Source: Bacteroidia bacterium
Lineage (GTDB): Bacteria > Bacteroidota > Bacteroidia > Cytophagales > Cyclobacteriaceae
Assembly (NCBI GenBank): GCA_025356795.1
Contig: JANXRR010000154.1
Coordinates: forward strand, 1-6,544
DNA length: 6,544 bases
Reading direction: 5' to 3'
Positions 1 through 6,309 of this stretch are shown here, piece after piece. The position numbers were made by a program, and so were the translations under genes. Under the pieces are notes generated by a model. It saw nothing but the letters and a program-made list of their open reading frames with translations. It was not told the origin of the DNA and did no database searches. How positions within the stretch are numbered: the stretch's first letter is position 1; each line of letters begins with the position of its first letter.

Positions 1-1
1 T

Positions 2-2056
2 GATAATACTGCCAAGGATGTTGAGATTTTAATATTGCTTCAGCCAGGTCAATCGCCTGAGATTGCCATTGATGCATTGTATGCATTTACCGATTGCCAA
101 GTATCCATTTCACCTAATGCTTGTGTAATTGTGGATGACAAACCTCAGTTCATGAAGGTGAATGAAATATTAAAATACAACACAGATCAAACTGTTAAAC
201 TTCTTAAACAAGAGCTGGAGATTCGCAAGAATGAGTTGATGGAGAAAATCCTTTTCTCCTCATTGGAAAAGATATTCATTGAGAACCGTATCTACCGCGA
301 CATTGAAAATGTAGCAACGTTCGAAGGCGTTATTGAAACCATCGATAAAGGACTAAAACCCTATAAAAAGCAATTCTATCGTGAGATCACACGGGATGAT
401 ATTTTGCGTTTGATGGATATCCGCATCAAGCGTATTTCTAAATACGATTCGTACAAGGCAGATGAGCTACTCAAAGACTTAGAAAAAGAACTGAAGCAAA
501 CGCTTCACCACCTCAAGCACTTGGTGGAGTATGCCATTTCGTATTATCAAAACCTGTTGGATAAATATGGCAAAGGGAGAGAGCGTAAAACAGAAATTAA
601 AAGCTTTGAATCAGTAGCAGCCTCTGAAGTTATTGCCAACAATCAGAAGTTGTTTGTAAACCGTGACGATGGTTTTATTGGCTGGGGCTTAAAAAAAGAC
701 GAATACATTGTTGATTGCTCTGAGCTAGATGATGTAATTGTGATACGCAAAGATGGCAAAGCATTAGTGAGTCGCATTAATGAAAAAGTGTTTATGGGCA
801 AAGATATTTTGCATGTGGGCATTTGGAAAAAGGGAGATGAACGCATGGTATACAACTTGATTTATAGCGATGGCAAAGGCGGCACCACGTTTGCCAAACG
901 TTTTGCGATGCCCGCCATAACACGCGATAAAGAGTATGTGCTTGATCAAGGTAATCCTAATAGCAAAGTACATTACCTAAGTGCCAACCCTAACGGAGAA
1001 GCGGAGATCGTGGAAGTGAAACTAAGTCCTAATACCACAGCACGTATCAAAACGTTTGATTTTGATTTTTCGGAGCAAGAGATTAAGGCAAGAAATTCGA
1101 AAGGAAACATCGTTACTAAATATCCAGTCCGAAAAATTGATTTCAAAGAATCCAGGGGATCAACCTTAGGAGGACTTGAGCTTTGGTACGACAGTGGTTC
1201 AGGAAGATTGAACAAAGAAACCCGCGGCAAACGATTGGGTAAGTTCAACAGCGATGACCAAATCTTAGCGATAACTAAGAACGGAATCTATAAAATCACT
1301 TCGTTTGATTTAACTAACCGCTATGAACCAGAGAAGACATTGCTGGTAGAAAAATTCAATCCTAAGAAAATTATCACAGCATTGTATTGGGAAGGGGAGA
1401 GCAAGCAATATTTTGTTAAGCGCTTCACCATTGAAACTATCACTTTGGATAAAGAATTCTTGTTTATATCTGAACATTCAAGCAGCAAGTTGGAGTTTGT
1501 AACAACGGGCGAATCAGCGGAGATAGAAATTGAAATTGTAAAAGGAAAGGACAAGGGCAAGGAGAGTGAATATATTTATTTAGAGGATATTGTAGACGTG
1601 AAAGGTTGGAAGGCATTGGGCAATCGGTTATCGCAATACAAAGTTACCAAGATCAAACCTGTGGAAGAGCCAGAGGATAATGCAGCGAGCGAAGAGGATG
1701 CCGAAGAGGTGACTGAAACAATTAGTTCTCAGTCGCCAAAAAAAAAATTAGAGGAGGATCTGCAGCAGCCACAAAGAAGCGAGCAGTTTCCAAGCCTGTT
1801 TGGAGAAAATCTAAGCCCGCTAAATCTGCCAAGCGAAGCAAACCAGCACCTTCCAAATTCGTTAAAAGTAAAGGTGGAGCAAGCAAGCCTGTTCGACAGT
1901 CCAAGCCAGCAGCTAAATCAGCCAAGTCCAAACCAAAGCCTAAACCAAAGCAAGCAGCCAAACGAAAGCTTGCCGCCAAAAAAGGAAGAAAAAGATAATG
2001 ACAATGATGTCACCAAGGGGTATACTCCTGGTGACACTATTGAATTGGATTTGTGA
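2..2056 (+). CDS. parC: DNA topoisomerase IV subunit A, C-terminal part (5' end outside window)
   Basis: ParC is the DNA-cleaving subunit of topoisomerase IV, which with ParE decatenates and relaxes chromosomes. The frame is open from base 2, so the gene starts upstream; the TTG at 35 is internal. About 684 codons are present. The N-terminal winged-helix domain with the active-site Tyr is missing. Visible in order: the end of the tower domain (motif ALYAFTDCQVSIS, near 75-115), long helices forming the coiled-coil and C-gate (about 150-580), then a beta-pinwheel C-terminal domain beginning near LFVNRDDGFIGW (about 650-690) and running to about 1660. An acidic linker follows (1661-1720), then a low-complexity tail. 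I see no GyrA-box (QRRGGKG), which favours topoisomerase IV over gyrase. The last residues, GDTIELDL, resemble ends of Bacteroidota ParC as I remember them. The tail between 1748 and about 1980 is probably out of its ancestral frame (see the A-run entry). Product family is certain; ParC versus GyrA is very likely. Confidence 0.93.
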   Translation, partial: DNTAKDVEILILLQPGQSPEIAIDALYAFTDCQVSISPNACVIVDDKPQFMKVNEILKYNTDQTVKLLKQELEIRKNELMEKILFSSLEKIFIENRIYRDIENVATFEGVIETIDKGLKPYKKQFYREITRDDILRLMDIRIKRISKYDSYKADELLKDLEKELKQTLHHLKHLVEYAISYYQNLLDKYGKGRERKTEIKSFESVAASEVIANNQKLFVNRDDGFIGWGLKKDEYIVDCSELDDVIVIRKDGKALVSRINEKVFMGKDILHVGIWKKGDERMVYNLIYSDGKGGTTFAKRFAMPAITRDKEYVLDQGNPNSKVHYLSANPNGEAEIVEVKLSPNTTARIKTFDFDFSEQEIKARNSKGNIVTKYPVRKIDFKESRGSTLGGLELWYDSGSGRLNKETRGKRLGKFNSDDQILAITKNGIYKITSFDLTNRYEPEKTLLVEKFNPKKIITALYWEGESKQYFVKRFTIETITLDKEFLFISEHSSSKLEFVTTGESAEIEIEIVKGKDKGKESEYIYLEDIVDVKGWKALGNRLSQYKVTKIKPVEEPEDNAASEEDAEEVTETISSQSPKKKLEEDLQQPQRSEQFPSLFGENLSPLNLPSEANQHLPNSLKVKVEQASLFDSPSQQLNQPSPNQSLNQSKQPNESLPPKKEEKDNDNDVTKGYTPGDTIELDL
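1738..1747 (+). other. Run of ten A in parC: frameshift or slippage site
   Basis: Ten consecutive A separate codon CCA (1736-1738) from TTA (1748-1750). With ten A the reading frame continues into a Q/S/P/N-rich stretch. Eleven A, or a -1 slip of the ribosome on AAA AAA, would continue into a Lys/Ala/Pro-rich frame to TAA 1996-1998. Nine A would stop at once at TAG 1749-1751. Runs of nine or more A are known substrates for RNA polymerase slippage (for example Thermus dnaX) and are also common places for sequencing indels. The run and the three outcomes are read directly from the sequence; which of them occurs is not visible. Confidence 0.6.
1747..1998 (+). other. Hidden Lys/Ala/Pro-rich basic tail of ParC in the -1 frame
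   Basis: Read in the frame beginning ATT at 1747, this stretch gives 83 residues and then TAA at 1996-1998, followed directly by an in-frame TGA. I count 24 Lys, 8 Arg, 15 Ala, 11 Ser, 9 Pro and no Asp or Glu, with repeated SKP, AKSAK and KPKPKPK units. This is the composition of a histone-H1-like DNA-binding tail and follows naturally from the acidic linker and KKK just upstream. The annotated frame over the same bases is rich in Q, S, N, P and L, which is what Lys/Pro/Ala codons become when read one base off. I infer that this is, or recently was, the real coding frame of the tail. It has no start of its own and depends on a shift at the A-run. Confidence 0.6.
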
Positions 2057-2086
2057 GTAAATTTTGGTTTTGCAGAATTGGATTTG
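2042..2086 (+). repeat. 12-bp direct repeat straddling the parC stop
   Basis: GAATTGGATTTG occurs at 2042-2053, where it encodes the last four residues ELDL of ParC, and again at 2075-2086. The copies are 33 bases apart, a multiple of three. If the TGA at 2054-2056 were read through, the second copy would again encode ELDL, followed by MP and TAG at 2093-2095. It looks like the trace of a small duplication or of a former longer end of the gene. Confidence 0.55.
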
Positions 2087-2300
2087 ATGCCTTAGCAATT
2101 CTTGAAGTGACGAAGGGTAAAAGATTTAAGCCATCAATAGGAAACGATTATTAGCTTAACGATTCTAACTGTAGAAATTGATATTTTTTAATAGTTTGCT
2201 ACTCGTAACATTATTTAATTGTCCTATTGAATACCGTGTGCTGTCACTTGCAGTTGAGATCGCCTTTCTAATAGTATACAATAAGTAATTTTACACTGTT
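2057..2300. other. Convergent intergenic gap, no gene seen
   Basis: This 244-base gap separates the 3' ends of parC (+) and the outer-membrane channel gene (-). It is AT-rich, has stops in all frames and shows no convincing ORF, tRNA-like fold or strong GC hairpin. Both transcription units must end here, but no classical intrinsic terminator is evident on either strand. The best candidate is a weak 5-bp AT stem (TTCTA, ACTG, TAGAA at 2163-2176) followed by six T at 2184-2189. Confidence 0.6.
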
Positions 2301-3602
2301 TTACCAATACACATTGCCTGTCAATCGAGCTAATTCAATCTTTGCCAACGTGCGTTGGTATTGGTACTGAAGCTTAAATAGGTTGGCCTGCTGCAAATTG
2401 GTTTGTGCGTTAATCAATTCCACGTAAGTGATAGTTCCATTTTTGAATCTGGATTTAGCCAGTTCTATGGCCTTGGTTGTTTGTGCTATTTGACTTTCGA
2501 TATTCTTTAATCGCTCGTGACTAGATTTAATATCAGCAAGAGCTTGATTGATGTCTCTATTAATTCCGGCAACCTGTACATCCGATGAAAAACGGGAAAC
2601 TCTTAACGTACTTTCCGAAATCTTGATCTGATTGGAATTACGTTTGCCAGTATAAATTGGAATGTTAAGTGCTGCGCCAATTAAATAATTAAAACGATTT
2701 TGGCTGATGTCGGGCTGGTAACCATTTCGAACCCCTAGCGATCCGTTAAGATTAAAGGTAGGATAGAAATTAGCTTTGTTGATTAACAAATCTTCTTCTT
2801 GTTGTAGAATTCTGTTTTTTGTGATTGATAACTCTTTATTATTTTGCCTTGCTTGTTGCAGTAATGAATCTTCGTCCACACCTTCTCCTTGAAAATCTAA
2901 CATAATTGGGGAATTCTTCAACGTTGATTCGCCAGTCGAATATGCCAATAAGTTAACTTGTTTTTGTAGCGTGTTGGTAAGATCAACTTTTCTGTTCTCA
3001 GCCTGATCGATATTATTTTGTGCAGAAAGCGCGTCAAATTCTAATGCATCGCCTAGTTTAATTCGATTGTCAATTAATTTCTTAAACTGATGATAATAAC
3101 TAATTACAGAATCCTGAACGGTAATGGATTTTTTAAGATAGATGATACTAAAATAAATGGATGCCACTTGCGATGCCAGCGCAGCTTTATTTAATTCAAG
3201 ATTGTCTTTAGCGATCAGTATGTCATATTTAGATTTTTCTAAGTTATGTTGTGTGCGACCAAAATCATATAGAAGTTGATTGACAGTGATATTTGCATTC
3301 TGATTTCCATTGGGTTGGGTCTTAATTTCGTTAAATGTACTAGGGCCTGTTGGTATATTGATGATGGATATGGGATCTAGGTAGCTGTAGGTAACATTAC
3401 CTGTAACAGTAGGTCTGTAACCCGAGCGGGTTACATTTTCGCGAAGTGTGCTCACTTCAATTTGTTGCTCCAACTCTTTTACTCTCGGAAAGTAAGTAAA
3501 TGATTTTTGAATTAGTGATTTTAGTTCGTTGTTACCATTAGATTGGGCTTGGGTATAATTTGCAACGAGTAGGAGGTTTGAGATGATTAATAACTTTTTC
3601 AT
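2301..3602 (-). CDS. TolC-family outer-membrane efflux channel
   Basis: This 433-residue protein should form the trimeric outer-membrane channel and periplasmic tunnel through which the pump encoded upstream expels its substrates. Residues 1-19 are a Sec signal peptide (MKK, a hydrophobic core, then TQA with likely cleavage before Gln20); no Cys follows, so it is not a lipoprotein. Two outer-membrane-efflux repeats are visible. The first has the strand and helix motif VNQLLYDFGRT near residues 107-117. The second has ALNIPIYTGKR near 311-321, then long helices ending in the typical FKNGTITYVELINAQTNLQQ segment near 388-407. Length is normal for the family. It is the last gene of the operon, starting 8 bases after the pump gene stop, with AT-rich sequence and no Shine-Dalgarno before the ATG. 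Substrate range cannot be read from the sequence. The family call is secure; a specific gene name is not justified. Confidence 0.94.
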   Translation of the reverse strand: MKKLLIISNLLLVANYTQAQSNGNNELKSLIQKSFTYFPRVKELEQQIEVSTLRENVTRSGYRPTVTGNVTYSYLDPISIINIPTGPSTFNEIKTQPNGNQNANITVNQLLYDFGRTQHNLEKSKYDILIAKDNLELNKAALASQVASIYFSIIYLKKSITVQDSVISYYHQFKKLIDNRIKLGDALEFDALSAQNNIDQAENRKVDLTNTLQKQVNLLAYSTGESTLKNSPIMLDFQGEGVDEDSLLQQARQNNKELSITKNRILQQEEDLLINKANFYPTFNLNGSLGVRNGYQPDISQNRFNYLIGAALNIPIYTGKRNSNQIKISESTLRVSRFSSDVQVAGINRDINQALADIKSSHERLKNIESQIAQTTKAIELAKSRFKNGTITYVELINAQTNLQQANLFKLQYQYQRTLAKIELARLTGNVYW

Positions 3603-3610
3603 AATAAATT

Positions 3611-5176
3611 TTAATGAGCTGATTCTGATACTTTTTTAATGGTAGCAGCATCAACCTTTTTTGTTTTAAGCATGAAGATGAAAGGAGAGGCCACGATGAA
3701 GAATAAACTAATCAAGAGAAATCCATCAAGGTAACTCATCAAAAAACTTTGTTTAGTAACGGCACCATCAATGGCACGCAACGCAACTTCGTTAGCTTGT
3801 AAAGGATTGATTCCGTTTGCTACCATGCCTTGCGTTGTTTGCGAGAGTCGTTGACTAAATTCTAGATCGGTGGCATCAAGATTAGCCACGAGATCCGTGC
3901 GATGAACCCAATAACGAGTGTTGATGTAGGTGTTCATTATAGCAATTCCAAAAGCGCCACCTAGCTGCCGAATCATGTTGGTTAATGAAATTGCATATGG
4001 CATACTTTGAGGAGCAAGCCCTACCACAGACTGATTGATTAATGGAACGGTAAGCATGGCAGTACCTAGCCCTCTGAAGATTTGTGGCAAAATAAAGAAT
4101 GAATTTCCTACTTCGGGTGTAGCTAATGATGCAGTATAGCCATGAAGTATGAAGAAGATGAAACCAAAGATAACGAATATCAGAGGGGGAAGACCCGCTT
4201 GAATAGATCGCCCAATGATAGGCATAACAAATATAGCTACTAACGCACCTGGTACTAAACCAAAGCCCGCATCGGTAGGGGTATAACCGAGTATTCGTTG
4301 CACAAGTACCGGAAAAATAAATACCGAACCAAACAAGCCAAAGCCGGTAACAAATGTTAAAATATTACTAGCCGCCAGATTTCTTTCCTTCAAAATGCGT
4401 AGGTCTATAACGGGAGTCTTGGTAATAAATTCCCAAACAATAAACCCGATTAAACAGAAAGCGGCTAAGACTGAATACGTTCGAATAAGATTCGAAGCAA
4501 ACCAGTCTTCACTGGTACCTTTCTCTAACACATATTGTAATGCCCCCACACCTCCCGCCAGCATCAATATTCCGGGATAGTCAATTTTAATTGATTTCCG
4601 GTCAATAGAAAGTTCATCAGGTTTTCGTTCTACGAATGTATAGGTTAAAAATGCGGCAAGAATACCGATTGGAATATTGATATTAAATATTAACGGCCAC
4701 GAGTAGTGATCAATTATCAAGCCACCTAATATGGGGCCAATAGTTGGCCCAACCACTATGCCCATTCCAAATAAGGCAGAGGCCATAGGCCTCTTGGGAG
4801 GATCGAACGTATCGAATAAAATTGATTGAGAAGTAGATAACAAAGCGCCACCACCAATTCCTTGAATGAACCGCGCAATTACAAGTGTTGTTAAATCTGG
4901 TGCATTACCGCACGCGTATGATGAGATTGTAAAAATTACAATGGAGGTAAGGTAGTAGTTCTTTCTGCCGAAATATCTTGCCAAAAAACCTGTCATCGGA
5001 ATGATAATTACGTTGGCAATGGCATAGGCAGTAATTACCCACGAAGTATCTTCTATAGTAGCACCTAAGTTTCCGCTAATTTGAGAGAGAGCAACATTGA
5101 CAATAGATGTATCAATCAACTCCATAATGGCAGCTGTGATAACGGTTAGGACAATGATTACTTTACGGAAATCCAT
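3611..5176 (-). CDS. EmrB/QacA-type DHA2 major-facilitator drug:H+ antiporter
   Basis: This 521-residue inner-membrane protein is a proton-driven drug exporter of the 14-helix DHA2 family, whose usual length it matches. Motifs seen: acidic residues Glu19 and Asp22 in helix 1 followed by TSIVNVAL (motif D1); GFLARYFGRK at 63-72 (motif A, loop 2-3); RFIQGIGGGALL at 102-113 (motif B, helix 4, with the conserved Arg102); and GMGIVVGPTIGPILGG at 137-152 (antiporter motif C, helix 5). Two charged loops, about 183-198 and 430-470, break the hydrophobic helices, and a last helix (about 480-505) precedes a Lys-rich cytoplasmic end. The ATG is one base after the adaptor gene stop (TAA G ATG), suggesting translational coupling. 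With the adaptor before it and the TolC-like channel after it, it should work as an EmrAB-TolC-like tripartite pump for hydrophobic toxic compounds. The exact drugs are unknown. Naming it emrB would be by analogy only. Confidence 0.95.
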   Translation of the reverse strand: MDFRKVIIVLTVITAAIMELIDTSIVNVALSQISGNLGATIEDTSWVITAYAIANVIIIPMTGFLARYFGRKNYYLTSIVIFTISSYACGNAPDLTTLVIARFIQGIGGGALLSTSQSILFDTFDPPKRPMASALFGMGIVVGPTIGPILGGLIIDHYSWPLIFNINIPIGILAAFLTYTFVERKPDELSIDRKSIKIDYPGILMLAGGVGALQYVLEKGTSEDWFASNLIRTYSVLAAFCLIGFIVWEFITKTPVIDLRILKERNLAASNILTFVTGFGLFGSVFIFPVLVQRILGYTPTDAGFGLVPGALVAIFVMPIIGRSIQAGLPPLIFVIFGFIFFILHGYTASLATPEVGNSFFILPQIFRGLGTAMLTVPLINQSVVGLAPQSMPYAISLTNMIRQLGGAFGIAIMNTYINTRYWVHRTDLVANLDATDLEFSQRLSQTTQGMVANGINPLQANEVALRAIDGAVTKQSFLMSYLDGFLLISLFFIVASPFIFMLKTKKVDAATIKKVSESAH

Positions 5177-5177
5177 C

Positions 5178-6221
5178 TTAATCTATTTTTACTTCTGCTG
5201 TTAAACTTAAGCCAGCACGTAAAATGTTTCGGTATTTTTCAACTCCCTGTATTTCTATTTTTACAGGCACACGTTGTGTTATCTTCACAAAGTTTCCGGT
5301 AGAATTATCAGGAGGAAGCAATGCGAATTTTGAACCAGTAGCCTCACTCACGCTCACTACTTTTCCTTTGATTACTTCATCAGAATAGCCATCTAAATAT
5401 AAATCTGCTTCTTGTCCTTCTTTCAATTTTTGAAGTTGAGTTTCTTTAAAATTGGCGATCACCCAAAATTTTTCGCTATTAATGATTGTGAATAGCGTTT
5501 GACCAGGCTGCACATATTGCCCTTTATCAATATTTTTTTTTCCTACTTTTCCTGAAGCGGGTGCATTCAAGATGGTAAAACTTAATCTTAATTTTGCTTG
5601 ATCTACTAGTGCTTTTCTGGTTTCGATTTGGGCAAGAGCCTTTTGAATTTGAGCTCTTGCCGTTCTAATTTGAGCATTAGCAGTTCCTACCTGACCTTGA
5701 TTTGAATTGAATAGTCGTTGCGATATTAATTGATTCGATTTCGAGTCATCCAATTGCTTGCGCGTGATAGAACCGTCATTAAATAAAGCTTGATCTCTAT
5801 TTAAATCTGTCTGTGATTTATCTAAACGTGCTTTTTGCACATCTAAATTTGATTCGGCCAACGTAAGATTTTTATCCGCATTTAAAAGACCGGCTCTTGC
5901 ATTTTCTAAATCAGCTGCGGCCTGCTGCTGGTCGGCTTCGACTTGTTGAAGCGCAATTTTATATTCACGCGAATCAATTGTAACAAGAAGTTGACCTGCG
6001 GTTACTACATCGTAGTCTGAAACGACTAAACTATCAACATAGCCTGCTACTCTTGCTAGGATTGGTACGTTAGTAGCTTCAATGCTGGCATTGTCAGTAT
6101 TCTCATAATGCCGGCTGTGCATCCAATTTTTAATTCCAAAAAATCCACCAACTAAAAGTATCAGAGGTATAATAACCATTGCTGGGTTAAATTTCTTTTT
6201 AGGCTTTTCAATTGTTTCCAT
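5178..6221 (-). CDS. EmrA/HlyD-family periplasmic adaptor (membrane fusion protein)
   Basis: This 347-residue protein bridges the inner-membrane pump and the outer-membrane channel. A short basic cytoplasmic N-terminus (KPKKK) is followed by one membrane anchor at about 14-31. The first half of the biotinyl-lipoyl-like domain follows (NTDNASIEATNVPILARVAGYV to TIDSREY, about 40-87). Then comes a long alpha-hairpin of coiled coil rich in Ala, Gln, Leu and Asp (about 88-213), and the second lipoyl half (APASGKVGKKNIDKGQYVQPGQ, about 219-240). A beta-barrel and membrane-proximal region reaches the end (FWVIANFKETQLQKLKEGQ near 250-270). The TDNA and NFKET motifs are typical of EmrA. It is the first gene of the operon, preceded by a promoter within the divergent MarR-controlled region. 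The ATG start gives a natural N-terminus directly before the anchor; no Shine-Dalgarno is visible, as usual in Bacteroidota. The EmrA subgroup is inferred from the EmrB-type partner. Confidence 0.94.
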   Translation of the reverse strand: METIEKPKKKFNPAMVIIPLILLVGGFFGIKNWMHSRHYENTDNASIEATNVPILARVAGYVDSLVVSDYDVVTAGQLLVTIDSREYKIALQQVEADQQQAAADLENARAGLLNADKNLTLAESNLDVQKARLDKSQTDLNRDQALFNDGSITRKQLDDSKSNQLISQRLFNSNQGQVGTANAQIRTARAQIQKALAQIETRKALVDQAKLRLSFTILNAPASGKVGKKNIDKGQYVQPGQTLFTIINSEKFWVIANFKETQLQKLKEGQEADLYLDGYSDEVIKGKVVSVSEATGSKFALLPPDNSTGNFVKITQRVPVKIEIQGVEKYRNILRAGLSLTAEVKID

Positions 6222-6241
6222 ACGTATTTTTAATAAAAGCT

Positions 6242-6272
6242 CAAAAGTAAACTTGGTTTACCACTTAGTCAA
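6242..6272 (-). promoter_or_regulatory. Predicted promoter of the efflux operon
   Basis: On the minus strand TTGAC (6272-6268) is followed by 20 bases after TTG and then TACTTTTG (6249-6242), a perfect match to the Bacteroidota -7 element TAnnTTTG. The known Flavobacterium spacing is 17-23. Transcription would start near 6237, giving a leader of roughly 16 bases before the ATG at 6221. The -33 part lies inside the left arm of the inverted repeat. Confidence 0.6.
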
Positions 6273-6285
6273 CTAAATTGACTAA
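6265..6285. promoter_or_regulatory. Inverted repeat, probable MarR operator
   Basis: TTAGTCAA (6265-6272) and TTGACTAA (6278-6285) are perfect 8-bp inverted arms separated by CTAAA. The 21-bp span, AT-rich character and position between a marR-type gene and the operon it faces are what is expected of a MarR dimer site. The arms contain the -33 elements of both divergent promoters, so binding should block both. The repeat is seen directly; the binding protein is inferred. Confidence 0.7.
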
Positions 6286-6305
6286 TTATTTTTTTGTTAC
6301 CTTTG
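6278..6305 (+). promoter_or_regulatory. Predicted promoter of the marR-type gene
   Basis: TTGAC (6278-6282, right arm of the inverted repeat) is followed 17 bases after TTG by TACCTTTG (6298-6305), a perfect TAnnTTTG -7 element. The predicted start point, about five bases downstream, falls at or next to the ATG at 6310. The transcript would be leaderless or nearly so, unless translation begins at the in-frame ATG at 6340. Confidence 0.6.
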
Positions 6306-6309
6306 TGTA

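Noticed and set aside
35..37. TTG as the start of the topoisomerase gene
   Set aside because: The frame is open to base 2 and the protein already lies inside the tower domain, so the true start is upstream of the window.
643..1560. Several 69-91-codon minus-strand ORFs inside parC
   Set aside because: They are shadows of the conserved pinwheel domain coding sequence.
1752..1757. AGGAGG just after the A-run as a Shine-Dalgarno that stimulates frameshifting
   Set aside because: Stimulatory sites lie upstream of the slip site, this one lies downstream, and Bacteroidota rarely use Shine-Dalgarno pairing. It simply codes for RGG in the -1 frame.
1722..1979. 85-codon ORF on the minus strand across the parC tail
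   Set aside because: It is the antisense image of the Lys/Ala/Pro-rich repeats, Leu/Ala/Gly-rich with no promoter or known fold.
2163..2189. Stem TTCTA/TAGAA followed by six T as a terminator of parC
   Set aside because: Only five mostly A-T pairs, with seven bases between stem and T run; too weak to call.
3571..3639. AGGAGG, six bases, ATG and an 18-codon hydrophobic ORF on the plus strand, antisense to the start of the TolC-type gene
   Set aside because: The bases are explained by the signal-peptide codons on the other strand; there is no promoter match, and Shine-Dalgarno sequences are not the rule in this phylum.
4395..4580. 61-codon plus-strand ORF inside the pump gene
   Set aside because: It is antisense to membrane-helix codons of a well-supported gene, with no recognisable domain or start signal.
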